Source: Pseudomonas sp. P7548 (lineage in GTDB: Bacteria; Pseudomonadota; Gammaproteobacteria; Pseudomonadales; Pseudomonadaceae). From it: a stretch of DNA of 47,736 nucleotides. Below the pieces are notes generated by a model that worked only from the letters and a program-made list of their open reading frames with translations, ran no database searches and had not been told where the DNA came from. The position numbers and the translations under genes were made by a program. This document shows positions 39,871-47,736 of this stretch, piece after piece. The stretch is taken from positions 1-47,736 of the forward strand of contig NZ_JACARO010000041.1 in NCBI RefSeq assembly GCF_013386585.1, in the 5' to 3' direction. Numbering within the stretch: the stretch's first letter is position 1; each line of letters starts with the position of its first letter.

Positions 39871-40713
39871 TCACTGAGCCTCCGCGCATCTGGTCATCGT
39901 AGAGATCGCCTCGCGCCATTTCGGAAACAACTCAATGGCCAGCGCTTGCATGGTTTCCAGCGCTGATGGCGAGCGTCGTTCACGTGATCGGCGCGTCTCG
40001 ATTCGGTGGACCGGCAAACCGAGGGAAGCGGCATTGAGATACGCCACTCGGTCCGGGATTACGGTGTCTAGCACCGAGATATTGGTAGCCCCAGCGAAAG
40101 TCTTGCGCAGGCCACGGATGATCATCCGGTTGTCGACTCGAATGGCATTCACTTGGTTCAAGAGCAGTCGCAATGGGGGCGGTGTAATTCCCAGGAGGCG
40201 GAACGGTTCGAGCTCACTGAGCAGCTTCAAGGTGCCGCGGTGCAGTTCGCGAGCGGCGAGCATTTCCGGCGTGATGGGAGAGAGGGCGAGATCGGAGGCG
40301 AGGATGGCCATCTCCAGCAGCACGCTACGTGCGCCCTGAGTGTCAATCAAAAGCAGGTCATAATTGAGACGGAGATTGTCGAGCAGATTGCGCAGACGTA
40401 ATCGCCCGTCGGGGGCGTGCAGCAGCAATGTATTCAGTCGGCCTTGATCGTCGTTGGAGAGGATCAGATCGAGCCCTGCAATTACTGTCCTGGAAATAAT
40501 CTGGGCAGGAGTTCTTAGGTTGAGTGCGATGAGCTCGTACGCACCTGCATCAGCCTTCTGGCTCAAGGCGTAATAGCTGGAGAGGGTGGGTTGGCTATCC
40601 AGATCGAGCAGCAGGACGCGGACGCCGGCATCAGCCAATAGACCGCCGAGATTGGCGGCTACTGTGGTTTTACCCACGCCCCCTTTGGTGGAAACCACCG
40701 ATACCACACGCAT
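39871..40713 (-). CDS. parA: ParA family ATPase of the ICE
   Basis: A 280-residue Walker-type ATPase with the deviant Walker A STKGGVGKTTVAAN near 8-21 and LLIDTQGA near 120. It is likely involved in segregation or maintenance of the excised circle and, in ICEclc, in the transfer-competence programme. It follows alpA by 4 bp and precedes the small gene by 85 bp. The start at 40713 has no strong ribosome site and is probably coupled to alpA. Confidence 0.93.
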   Translation of the reverse strand: MRVVSVVSTKGGVGKTTVAANLGGLLADAGVRVLLLDLDSQPTLSSYYALSQKADAGAYELIALNLRTPAQIISRTVIAGLDLILSNDDQGRLNTLLLHAPDGRLRLRNLLDNLRLNYDLLLIDTQGARSVLLEMAILASDLALSPITPEMLAARELHRGTLKLLSELEPFRLLGITPPPLRLLLNQVNAIRVDNRMIIRGLRKTFAGATNISVLDTVIPDRVAYLNAASLGLPVHRIETRRSRERRSPSALETMQALAIELFPKWREAISTMTRCAEAQ

Positions 40714-40717
40714 GGCA

Positions 40718-40948
40718 TCAGGCCTGGTGACCTAAGCGTTCAACAATCCACTGCTCGATCTCCTCTGAGTCCCAGCCGACTGCGCGCATGCCAATACGTT
40801 TGGCTTGAGGAAATTTGCCTTCCTTCATCAGATTGTAAATGTGCGCACGCTTGAAGCCGGTTTTTCGCTCCACCTCGTCTCGGCGCATAATGTGGCGTTC
40901 AGTACTAGCTGAGGCGCTACTGGGGGACGTTACCAACGGATCTTTCAT
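40718..40948 (-). CDS. alpA: AlpA-family HTH regulator
   Basis: A 76-residue protein with a MerR/AlpA-like winged helix (RHIMRRDEVERKTGFKRAHI, YNLMKEGKFPQAKR, then WDSEEIEQWI). The ATG at 40948 has GGAG 8 nt upstream. In ICEclc alpA is the first gene of the operon that leads to bisDC. AlpA proteins of prophages control excision-gene expression. Confidence 0.9.
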   Translation of the reverse strand: MKDPLVTSPSSASASTERHIMRRDEVERKTGFKRAHIYNLMKEGKFPQAKRIGMRAVGWDSEEIEQWIVERLGHQA

Positions 40949-41061
40949 GACAAACACTCCATAGCAAATATTGGCTTGATGAGGATGTGAGTGGCATTCA
41001 AAATCACAATGAGATGAAAAGCACCGCGAATTACGATAAGCAGGACCGCAATTTTCGGTGC

Positions 41062-41808
41062 CTAATCGTTGTTTTCATCGGTGCGTCTGGCTGCTGCGAA
41101 TCTTTCTTCAAGAGTGCGCTTGTTAAACCCAGGTTTGCCTTCATTTCGTGCTGTGAGAACAGAAATAATGGAAGCTTGGCTGACGAAGCTGGAGTAAGAC
41201 TTGCCGCCTGGGGATTTACCTAGTAGTAGGCTGATGAGCGCGCCGATGAGACGCAGGTAAGAACGCTCAGATCGTTCATTTGGTTCCATGGCACTTTTGC
41301 GGTGCAGTATTAATTTTGCGTTTTCACGACGCAACAAATCACGCTCTTTCGTTAATTCTTGGAGGAGGCCTCGTGTGCGTTCACGCTCAGCTTTACAGAT
41401 GTCTAACTCAACGAGCAACGCCTTATAAACTTCGATGGTGTGCGGTGAGACTGACTGTTTTTCGGATTCGTCAAAGATGAAGTTCGGCTGTTCTGCTGGA
41501 TGGTATTCGATAAGCCAACGTTTGAGATCATTATGTCGAATTGTCAGTAGCGGCTGCTCTATCGTTTCACCTGAACTAACCGTCACCCCCATACATCCAT
41601 AAGCTAGCTCCTGGTTACGGATTGCATCGTTTAGCAATTCTAATTTTTCTAAAAGGCCAGGCCATGATGCTAACGTCCGTTCCAAAGGAAGCAAATCTTC
41701 GATTTTGCTAAGAATTTTTGCTTCGACGGGCATCATTTCGCACCATCTGATCGCAATCTCGATGGGACGATAGAAAAGTTTCTTGTTGGCCTGATTGTCC
41801 CCATCCAT
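41062..41808 (-). CDS. 248-residue regulator-position protein, BisR-like candidate
   Basis: A soluble protein with a conserved-looking start (KLFYRPIEIAIRWCEMMP), a central segment with EYHPAEQPNFIFDE, a coiled coil near 130-172 (ICKAERERTRGLLQELTK) and a basic tail. No known DNA-binding motif was seen. It is directly upstream of alpA at the end of the ICE, where ICEclc has bisR (about 250 residues, also without a recognisable domain), so a BisR-like role is plausible by size and place. The start at 41808 has a poor ribosome site. Confidence 0.65.
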   Translation of the reverse strand: MDGDNQANKKLFYRPIEIAIRWCEMMPVEAKILSKIEDLLPLERTLASWPGLLEKLELLNDAIRNQELAYGCMGVTVSSGETIEQPLLTIRHNDLKRWLIEYHPAEQPNFIFDESEKQSVSPHTIEVYKALLVELDICKAERERTRGLLQELTKERDLLRRENAKLILHRKSAMEPNERSERSYLRLIGALISLLLGKSPGGKSYSSFVSQASIISVLTARNEGKPGFNKRTLEERFAAARRTDENND

Positions 41809-42126
41809 TGACAGTACCAGTTATCTTCCTTGTTTAAGGTGCAGAAGTCAGCCGACGCCTTAGTGAGTGGCGAATAACCGCGCCACCGGGGCCGAACAGG
41901 TTTATGCAGCCAGTAGGAGTCAGAGTCTCATCGAATGGCATGAAAAAAACCAAACCGATCAGAGGAGCTCCAGAATGTCGACGGCGCATACGCAAATCAG
42001 TTGGCGGTACCATAGATCATACCTGCCTGGGATACCTAAGCTACTACCATCTCCAATGAGATTTTCAAGAAAGCAGATCGGCCTCATATCGCCCGACAAA
42101 TCGGGCGAAAATGAAGCAGAGGTTAT
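41809..42126. other. Gap expected to hold the ICE end
   Basis: No gene and no tRNA or tRNA 3' end was recognised. The ICE backbone stops at 41808 and housekeeping pntB ends at 42127, so the attachment site should be in or near this stretch if pntAB is chromosomal. Without the other end the repeat cannot be identified. Confidence 0.35.
42089..42108. terminator. 8-bp hairpin after pntB
   Basis: TCGCCCGA (42089-42096) pairs perfectly with TCGGGCGA (42101-42108), loop CAAA. It is 19 bp beyond the pntB stop; its U-tract is poor (ATAT), but its position suits the end of the pnt operon. Confidence 0.45.
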
Positions 42127-43560
42127 TTACTCGACGGCTTTGACCATGTCTTCGATGACTTTCTTCGCGTCGCCGAAGACCATCATGGTTTTGTCGAGGT
42201 AGAACAGTTCGTTGTCCAGACCGGCATAGCCGCTGGCCATCGAGCGCTTGTTGACGATGATGGTCTTGACCTTGAACGCTTCAAGGATCGGCATACCGGC
42301 AATCGGTGATTTCGGATCGTTCTTCGCGGCCGGGTTGACCACGTCGTTGGCCCCGAGCACCAGCACTACATCGGCCTGACCGAACTCGGAGTTGATGTCT
42401 TCCATCTCGAACACCTGGTCGTAAGGCACTTCGGCCTCGGCCAGCAATACGTTCATGTGCCCTGGCATCCGCCCGGCCACCGGGTGGATCGCGTACTTCA
42501 CGGTGATACCACGGTGGGTGAGCTTCTCGGTCAGTTCCTTGAGCGCATGTTGCGCGCGAGCAACCGCGAGGCCGTAACCCGGAACGATGATCACAGTGTC
42601 AGCGTTGGTCAGCAGGAAGGTCGCGTCGTCAGCTGAACCGAATTTCACCGGACGGGCTTCCTTGGCGCCGGCAGGACCTGCATCGACTGTGTTGCCGAAG
42701 CCGCCGAGCAGCACATTGAAGAACGATCGGTTCATCGCCTTGCACATGATGTAGGAGAGAATCGCACCGGACGAACCCACCAGCGAGCCGGCGATGATCA
42801 GCATCGAGTTGTTCAGCGAGAAGCCGATACCCGCCGCTGCCCAGCCGGAATAGCTGTTGAGCATCGACACCACCACCGGCATGTCCGCGCCGCCGATCGG
42901 GATGATGATCAGCACGCCCATCACGAAGGCCAGGGCCAGCATCAGCGCGAAGGCACTGAGGTTGCCGGTCAACATGAAGGTGATGCCCAGGGCCAGCGTC
43001 GCCAGACCCAGCAGCAGGTTGAGCTTGTGCTGACCGCTGAACTGTACCGGTGCGCCCTGGAACAGGCGGAACTTGTACTTGCCCGAGAGCTTGCCGAAGG
43101 CGATCACCGAACCGGAGAAGGTGATTGCGCCGATGGCCGCGCCAAGGAACAGCTCCAGACGATTGCCCGCCGGAATCGAATCGCCCAGCTGCTTGACGAT
43201 GCCCAGGGATTGAGGCTCGACAACAGCAGCAATCGCAATGAACACCGCCGCCAGACCGATCATGCTGTGCATGAAAGCGACCAGTTCCGGCATCTTGGTC
43301 ATTTCAACGCGCTTGGCCATGATCGAACCGGCGGTGCCGCCGATCAGCAGGCCGACGATGACGTAGCCGATCCCGGCAGTCGCGAGCTCAGCGCCCAGCT
43401 TATAGATGAGGCCCACGGTGGTGAGAATCGCCAGGCCCATGCCGAGCATGCCAAACAGGTTGCCGCGCCGCGACGTGGTTGGGTGCGACAGGCCTTTGAG
43501 GGCCTGGATGAAGCAGATCGACGCGATCAAGTAGAGCGTCGTTACGAGGTTCATGCTCAT
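42127..43560 (-). CDS. pntB: NAD(P) transhydrogenase subunit beta
   Basis: The inner-membrane, proton-coupled enzyme that transfers hydride between NADH and NADP+. It has 477 residues, with about eight to nine membrane helices in the first 290 residues and a C-terminal NADP(H)-binding domain (IIVPGYGLAVARAQHALKEL near 324-343, then HPVAGRMPGHMNVLLAEA). The start overlaps the previous stop by 1 bp (TAATG). It is a normal housekeeping gene of Pseudomonas and part of the flank. Confidence 0.96.
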   Translation of the reverse strand: MSMNLVTTLYLIASICFIQALKGLSHPTTSRRGNLFGMLGMGLAILTTVGLIYKLGAELATAGIGYVIVGLLIGGTAGSIMAKRVEMTKMPELVAFMHSMIGLAAVFIAIAAVVEPQSLGIVKQLGDSIPAGNRLELFLGAAIGAITFSGSVIAFGKLSGKYKFRLFQGAPVQFSGQHKLNLLLGLATLALGITFMLTGNLSAFALMLALAFVMGVLIIIPIGGADMPVVVSMLNSYSGWAAAGIGFSLNNSMLIIAGSLVGSSGAILSYIMCKAMNRSFFNVLLGGFGNTVDAGPAGAKEARPVKFGSADDATFLLTNADTVIIVPGYGLAVARAQHALKELTEKLTHRGITVKYAIHPVAGRMPGHMNVLLAEAEVPYDQVFEMEDINSEFGQADVVLVLGANDVVNPAAKNDPKSPIAGMPILEAFKVKTIIVNKRSMASGYAGLDNELFYLDKTMMVFGDAKKVIEDMVKAVE

Positions 43561-43883
43561 TACTTCGGCGCCTCTTCTTTTGCGACTTTCGGAGCTTTTT
43601 TCTTGAACATCTCAAGCATTCTGCGGGTGACCAGGAAGCCACCAAACACGTTCACCGCCGCCAGAGCCACCGCCAGGGTGCCCATGGTCTTGCCCAGTGG
43701 CGTCACGGTCAAAGCCGCCGCCAGCATGGCGCCGACGATCACGATTGCCGAAATCGCATTGGTTACCGCCATCAACGGCGTGTGCAGTGCAGGTGTAACG
43801 TTCCAGACCACGTGATAACCGACATAAATCGCCAGCACGAAGATGATCAGGTTGTAGATACCGGGGGAGATAAGCTCTTCCAT
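43560..43883 (-). CDS. pntAB: NAD(P) transhydrogenase alpha subunit, membrane part
   Basis: A 107-residue subunit with three membrane helices. It corresponds to the C-terminal membrane part of E. coli PntA, which in Pseudomonas is a separate gene (three-subunit enzyme). It lies between pntAA and pntB with a 15-bp gap and a 1-bp overlap, forming one operon. Confidence 0.95.
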   Translation of the reverse strand: MEELISPGIYNLIIFVLAIYVGYHVVWNVTPALHTPLMAVTNAISAIVIVGAMLAAALTVTPLGKTMGTLAVALAAVNVFGGFLVTRRMLEMFKKKAPKVAKEEAPK

Positions 43884-43898
43884 CGTCTGAATCCCTGT

Positions 43899-45020
43899 TT
43901 AGGCGTTCTTGCGGATGACTTGGCCGTCGCGGCACATCAGGCACGCGGCGACGATGTCGTCTTCGAGGTTGATCTGCAGCTGCCCTTCAGGGGTGAACAG
44001 CAGCTTCATGAAGTCCAACAGGTTGCGCGCGTACAGCGCGGACGCATCTGCGGCGACCATGGCCGGCAGGTTGGTATGACCGATGATGGTCACGCCATGC
44101 TCGATCACCACTTGATCAGCTACGGTCAGCGGACAGTTGCCGCCTTGCGCGGCCGCCAGATCGATCACCACCGAGCCTGGCTTCATCTGCGCAACGGTTT
44201 CGGCACTGAGCAGGACCGGGGCCTTTCGACCGGGGATCAACGCCGTAGTGATCACGATGTCAGCCAATTTGGCGCGCTCGTGAACCGCGACTGCCTGGCG
44301 CTGCATCCAGCTGGCAGGCATGGGCCGGGCGTAACCGCCGACACCCACCGCAGCCTCGCGCTCTTCGTCGGTTTCGTAAGGCACGTCGACGAACTTGGCA
44401 CCCAGGGATTCAATCTGTTCTTTCACCGCAGGACGCACATCCGAGGCTTCGATCACCGCGCCCAGACGCTTGGCGGTGGCGATGGCCTGCAGCCCCGCTA
44501 CACCGGCACCCAGAATCAGCACGCGAGCTGCCTTCACCGTGCCCGCAGCCGTCATCAGCATCGGCATGAAGCGCGGATAGTGATGGGCGCCGAGCAGCAC
44601 GGCTTTATAGCCGGCGATGTTGGCTTGCGAGGACAGCACATCGAGGCTCTGCGCGCGCGAGGTGCGCGGCGCGGCTTCCAGGGCGAATGCGGTAATTCCA
44701 CACTCGGCCATTTTGCCGATGGTCTCGTTGTTGAACGGATTAAGCATGCCGACGACAATCGTGCCGCTCTTGATCTGGGTCAGCTCGCTGTCGCTGGGGG
44801 CGACGACCTTGAGAATCAGCTCGGCGCCGAAGGTATCAGTGGCACTGCCAATGGTTGCGCCTGCCGCTTCATAGGCACTGTCGACAACGCTGGCGTTAAT
44901 GCCGGCGCCGCTTTGCACAGTGACCTTATGACCCTGGCCGATCAGCTTCTTGATGGTTTCTGGGGTTGCAGCAACCCGTGTTTCACCCGTCTGGGTTTCG
45001 AGAGGAACACCAATGTGCAC
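43899..45020 (-). CDS. pntAA: NAD(P) transhydrogenase alpha subunit, NAD-binding part
   Basis: A 373-residue soluble subunit that binds NAD(H); AlaDH/PNT fold with the Rossmann motif LILGAGVAGLQAIATAKRLG near 168-187. The start is a GTG at 45020 with GGAG 7 nt upstream; the N-terminus HIGVPLETQTGETRVAATP is typical. First gene of the pnt operon. Confidence 0.96.
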   Translation of the reverse strand: MHIGVPLETQTGETRVAATPETIKKLIGQGHKVTVQSGAGINASVVDSAYEAAGATIGSATDTFGAELILKVVAPSDSELTQIKSGTIVVGMLNPFNNETIGKMAECGITAFALEAAPRTSRAQSLDVLSSQANIAGYKAVLLGAHHYPRFMPMLMTAAGTVKAARVLILGAGVAGLQAIATAKRLGAVIEASDVRPAVKEQIESLGAKFVDVPYETDEEREAAVGVGGYARPMPASWMQRQAVAVHERAKLADIVITTALIPGRKAPVLLSAETVAQMKPGSVVIDLAAAQGGNCPLTVADQVVIEHGVTIIGHTNLPAMVAADASALYARNLLDFMKLLFTPEGQLQINLEDDIVAACLMCRDGQVIRKNA

Positions 45021-45773
45021 GTCAAATCTCCTGTTGAGCTAATCTTCTTGTATTTTGGGATGCCAGCGACTAACAGTATTGGAGGTGAGACTGGGCTGAA
45101 TTTCCCTGACACAGCATGCAGGCAGACGTAACCTCTTAAAGGCAGTATGTTTTTTCTGGTTTCTTACTTACACAACAATTCGATTTTAAGTAATGTTCAC
45201 ATGAAGAATCGGGATCTTAAAGATGGGCTTGATTTATGAGTATTCCAATGGTGACATTTTAGACACGGCCCGATGTCTATGTTGCACGGAATATGAGCAG
45301 TAGCAGGTTATCCTAAAAATTTGACATGTTCCAATTCTAAGGCTGGTGTCGTGTATAACTATTGGTAATAGTGGTATGTGTAACGTGTGTTTCCCCTGTG
45401 ACATGAGGTCAACACCAACAGGATAGTACCGAAAACCAAAAGGATACGGTTTAATGAAACCTGAACATGGGTGAGATAAAATATCAATTATATGCGGGTT
45501 GCTTGATCGGAAAAAACCGCTACAACGGCCGTTGAGAGCATAGTTGACGTAGTCATTAGGCGCTGTTCGTATCATTTGTAGTCTGGCTAGGGGCAGCCAA
45601 CCCATGCAGGTCGTTGCCCGTTGTATTCTTGAGATACGCAGACAAAAGGTACTCTTAGGTTGTATTGAGAATGCCTTTAGTCTGCGTAGGATCAGGTATT
45701 TGCCAAGAGAGGGGCAAGATAAAAGGTGCGTAATGCGGTTCGGGTACTTTGGACGAAAAACTTACGACTGGTG
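45021..45773. other. Gene-free stretch upstream of pntAA
   Basis: This is AT-rich. The open frames in it (45234-45605 minus, 45604-45849 plus) have no ribosome sites and unprotein-like composition. It holds the pntAA promoter region and one of the three ATTGGTAAT palindromes (45358-45372). Confidence 0.5.
45358..45372. promoter_or_regulatory. Palindrome ATTGGTAAT, site 1
   Basis: A perfect 6-3-6 inverted repeat, ACTATT-GGT-AATAGT. It shares the 9-bp core ATTGGTAAT with the sites at 46555 and 46921; a likely operator. Confidence 0.5.
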
Positions 45774-46424
45774 TCACTCTCTCGGTTTACCGGCTGAAGG
45801 CAAGAATGTTGGTACGGTTAGACGTACACGATCAGTAGTTCGGCAGTAGTTTGGTCCGCCGAGCCGTCCGTACGGTTCAAAGCGATCCACTCGAACCCTA
45901 AGTTTCTCTTCGTCGATTAAGTCTTCACGAAAATACATCGCGACAATTTCACCAAATACGATGGAGCGCCGTGTCGAAAACTCGAGAATTTTATACAGCT
46001 TGCATTCCCAAGCGATGGGAGCATCGGTGATGCGCGGTACATCAATCGAGGTAGAAGGAGTCAAGCCAAAACCTACCGTGTCTGCTTCTGAGATGTGAGA
46101 GGGAAAATCACTGCCGCACAATACCATTCGTTCGGCGATGGTCTCGTCAACCATGTTGACTACGAATTGCTCGCGCTCGATGATATTTTTCAGAGTGTCT
46201 TTCTTTTCACCTGGGCGATGACTCTCCTCACCATAGTGATCGACAGCAATAACAAACAGAGGGGGATCTTCGCCCATATAATTGAAGGCACTATAAGGTG
46301 CCGCATTGCACAACCCTTCGCTGTTCAAACTTGTCACCAGCGCAATGGGGCGGGGGCCCACGCTCCCGGTAATCAGCCAATATTTTTGCATATTGGTCAG
46401 TTCCGACATGGCTATGTGCGTCAT
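45774..46424 (-). CDS. Flavin reductase family protein
   Basis: A 216-residue FMN-binding split-barrel protein of the DIM6/NTAB flavin reductase-like family (GSVGPRPIALVTSLNSEGLC, AAPYSAFNYMGEDPPLF, KDTLKNIIEREQFVVNMVDE, then the FGEIVAMYF segment). Such proteins supply reduced flavin to monooxygenases or act on aromatic compounds. The start at 46424 has GGAGA; the longer frame to 46463 lacks a site. It lies upstream of, and divergent from, the lyase-like gene. Palindrome site 2 lies 131 bp before its start. Confidence 0.85.
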   Translation of the reverse strand: MTHIAMSELTNMQKYWLITGSVGPRPIALVTSLNSEGLCNAAPYSAFNYMGEDPPLFVIAVDHYGEESHRPGEKKDTLKNIIEREQFVVNMVDETIAERMVLCGSDFPSHISEADTVGFGLTPSTSIDVPRITDAPIAWECKLYKILEFSTRRSIVFGEIVAMYFREDLIDEEKLRVRVDRFEPYGRLGGPNYCRTTDRVRLTVPTFLPSAGKPRE

Positions 46425-46554
46425 GCGTATCTCCAGTTTCGCGCTCTCGCGCCACACGATCAACTAATTATTGTAAGAAGCAACATTACCAACTAGGTTG
46501 GATTTTAGCTTTTGAATATTACAAATTCCAATGAGAATGCAGGGAGTTGATATA

Positions 46555-46569
46555 GCCATTGGTAATAGC
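46555..46569. promoter_or_regulatory. Palindrome ATTGGTAAT, site 2
   Basis: GCCATT-GGT-AATAGC, one mismatch in the arms, same core as sites 1 and 3. It sits 131 bp upstream of the flavin reductase start; a possible -35/-10 (TTGGAA, 18 bp, TAAAAT) lies between on the minus strand. Confidence 0.45.
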
Positions 46570-46600
46570 AGAGATGGGTTCCTTCGGTCTGGGTAGGCCT

Positions 46601-46740
46601 AGGTTTGGAGTCGGCATCAAGCGCCTGACCGTCGAAGGCGGTCCGCACGTCAGTGGCTCGTACGTGAACGCCGGGCTGGTAGATGAAATCAGTGTGCTGA
46701 TTCTGCCCCTGGTCGATGGCTGCGGAGCGCATCTGGCGTC
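46601..46740 (+). pseudogene. Fragment of a RibD-C/dihydrofolate reductase-like gene
   Basis: About 45 residues match the C-terminal core of this family (IKRLTVEGGPHVSGSYVNAG, then LVDEISVLILPLVDGCGA). The N-terminal half is missing, there is no start with a ribosome site, and the reading frame degenerates after about 46740. It is the remnant of an oxidoreductase gene left between the flavin reductase and the lyase. Confidence 0.65.
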
Positions 46741-47083
46741 GTTCTCATCGCCACTCCGGAGTTTTGGTCCAATCGAAAATCATTCTTACCTTTTTGATGA
46801 TTGGCATGGGTGATGGATTCTGTCGTGTCAGAAGTATCGCATGCGCTACGGTATGCGCATTCTCAGGTTGGTGATTTTGATTCATTTGTGTGCATTGATG
46901 GTGAAAGGCGGTCTGGCTATTACCATTGGTAATGGTAGGTCACGACATCTTGATTTGTCCTTGTTTTTTTAACGCCATAAACTGAATTTCGCCAGCCTAA
47001 TTGCCTTTGTCTTTACCGTTGCATGGAACCTTATGTACAAAGCTTTTAATGGCAAGGTAATCTTTTTAATGCAAGGAGTCATT
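46741..47083. other. Gene-free stretch upstream of the lyase-like gene
   Basis: AT-rich with no gene. It holds palindrome site 3 (46921-46937) and the untranslated region of the following gene, with GGAG 5 nt before the ATG at 47084. Confidence 0.5.
46921..46937. promoter_or_regulatory. Palindrome ATTGGTAAT, site 3
   Basis: TACCATT-GGT-AATGGTA, a perfect 7-3-7 inverted repeat 147 bp upstream of the lyase-like gene. Same core as sites 1 and 2. Confidence 0.55.
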
Positions 47084-47632
47084 ATGTCCATTTCCCCAGT
47101 GACAATGCCAAGCTCGCAGGAAAAAGGGGACGTTCTGCCATCAGGGCCGAGTAAGCCCGAGATGATGGCGGCAGTCGCCTCGGTATTGTCCTTTCTTAAA
47201 GACAAGCCGTTGGATGAGCAGTTGGAAATCGAGCTCAATCAGCGTTTCGGTGCAACCTCTGAGGTGTATTCAGAGCTGCTTCGGCTGTTGCGCGTGGGTA
47301 TAGAGGAAGGCTGGGCCTGCTACGCCGAAATCGACGGTCCGGACTATCGCCGCGGGCAACTGGCCAAGTCGACTGAGAACGCTAATGGTTACAGCGTAGA
47401 GACCGGCATGTTGAAGAACGTGTTGGGCAACTATCACCTTCACCCCCAAGGCGAGATCAACATGATCGGACCGGAGGACGATGGTGCAACCTTCTGTGGC
47501 AACGGTGCAGGATGGAAAGTGTTCGCACCCGGCAGCCAGCATTTTCCAACAGTTAAAGGTGGCAAAGTCACAATGCTGTTCTTTCTCCCAGGTGGAGAAA
47601 TTGAATACATGGATCCCCCACGGCATAAGTAA
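47084..47632 (+). CDS. 4-hydroxylaminobenzoate lyase-like protein (DUF4863)
   Basis: A 182-residue cupin-like protein of the DUF4863 family (LLRVGIEEGWACYAEIDGPD, LGNYHLHPQGEINMIGP, then FLPGGEIEYMDPP). Characterised members (PnbB) convert 4-hydroxylaminobenzoate to protocatechuate and ammonia in 4-nitrobenzoate degradation. The HLHP and later acidic residues fit a metal- or substrate-binding cupin site. The start at 47084 has GGAG upstream; the longer frame to 47033 is not needed. Together with the flavin reductase it suggests a small aromatic-compound locus, but the nitroreductase partner is not visible. Confidence 0.78.
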   Translation: MSISPVTMPSSQEKGDVLPSGPSKPEMMAAVASVLSFLKDKPLDEQLEIELNQRFGATSEVYSELLRLLRVGIEEGWACYAEIDGPDYRRGQLAKSTENANGYSVETGMLKNVLGNYHLHPQGEINMIGPEDDGATFCGNGAGWKVFAPGSQHFPTVKGGKVTMLFFLPGGEIEYMDPPRHK

Positions 47633-47679
47633 TAATTTTATTTAATAGCCTCCCAATAATTATAAAAGAAGGACAGGTG

Positions 47680-47736
47680 ATGAATAAGTTCGCGGCGTTC
47701 GCGTTACTCTCTGTGTTGACCATGACCATGACCATG
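47680..47736 (+). CDS. Partial CDS, exported protein, N-terminus only
   Basis: An ATG at 47680 preceded by AAGGACAGGT opens a frame of 19 codons that runs off the window. The visible part (NKFAAFALLSVLTMTMTM) looks like a signal peptide. It is probably co-transcribed with the lyase-like gene, 47 bp upstream; it could be a porin or a substrate-binding protein, not determinable. Confidence 0.5.
   Translation, partial: MNKFAAFALLSVLTMTMTM

Noticed and set aside
41809..42126. tRNA gene or tRNA 3' end as attachment site
   Set aside because: No T-loop or acceptor-like sequence of tRNA-Gly, tRNA-Lys or other common targets was recognised.
45234..45605. 123-codon minus-strand frame upstream of pntAA
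   Set aside because: No ribosome site, composition not protein-like, no family resemblance.
47714..47736. Tandem ACCATG repeats at the window end as a repeat element
   Set aside because: Only three units inside a signal-peptide reading frame; too short to be a repeat family, possibly a sequence-end effect.
1..47736. CRISPR array
   Set aside because: No series of equal repeats with regular spacers was seen; the repeats found are inverted or two-copy elements.

Overview
The window looks like a chromosomal segment of a Pseudomonas species (fluorescens/putida type). It carries most of the backbone of an integrative and conjugative element (ICE) of the PFGI-1/ICEclc/SPI-7 class. The evidence is protein content and order: a MobH-type relaxase, a complete-looking G-type (tfc-like) type IV secretion operon with the RAQPRD, PFL_46xx and PFL_47xx families, TraD and TraC-type ATPases, topoisomerase III, SSB, a DUF3577 protein, STY4528-type and DUF2857 proteins, and an alpA-parA-parB regulatory end. 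No integrase and no tRNA gene were found, so the integrase end lies to the left, outside the window. All calls come from reading the sequence; no database search was run.

Layout. 1-4150: accessory cargo, made of a partial gene, a frameshifted Mrr-like endonuclease, a two-gene operon (nucleoid-associated NA37-like protein plus a C-terminally membrane-anchored protein) and a small frameshifted gene. 4475-8170: relaxase, small ICE proteins and an ArdC-type antirestriction protease. 8293-8468: a promoter plus structured leader RNA. 8626-28805: the conjugation operon, transcribed leftwards from pilL to traG, interrupted at 13.3-14.5 kb (XRE regulator, HU protein, small gene) and at 22.3 kb (small membrane gene on the other strand). 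28912-31215: DUF5983, RadC, a small CxxC protein and the DUF3577 protein, preceded by a second copy of the same promoter and leader RNA. 31.6-32.1 kb: a non-coding stretch rich in inverted repeats. 32110-41808: DNA-processing and regulatory end (topB, ssb, DUF3158, PFL_4669, STY4528 family, DUF2857, parB, a small gene, parA, alpA and a 248-residue protein), matching the order of the ICEclc bistability module bisR-alpA-parA-shi-bisD-bisC. 42127-45020: pntAA-pntAB-pntB, taken as chromosomal flank. 45774-47736: a flavin reductase, a fragment of a RibD/DHFR-like gene, a 4-hydroxylaminobenzoate lyase-like gene and the start of an exported protein, with three copies of a shared 15-bp palindrome between them.

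How it works together. The right-end regulators are expected to switch a minority of cells into transfer competence. MobH relaxase, TraD, topoisomerase III and SSB process the DNA. The TraC-powered secretion channel moves it. ArdC is expected to protect the incoming strand. The most unusual signals are non-coding. First, a duplicated promoter plus roughly 140-nt RNA leader, with compensatory base changes, sits in front of the ArdC operon and the DUF3577 operon. Second, a 12-bp terminator hairpin contains the only good ribosome-binding site of pilL, the first gene of the conjugation operon. Third, dense palindromes are embedded inside the STY4528-type replication gene.
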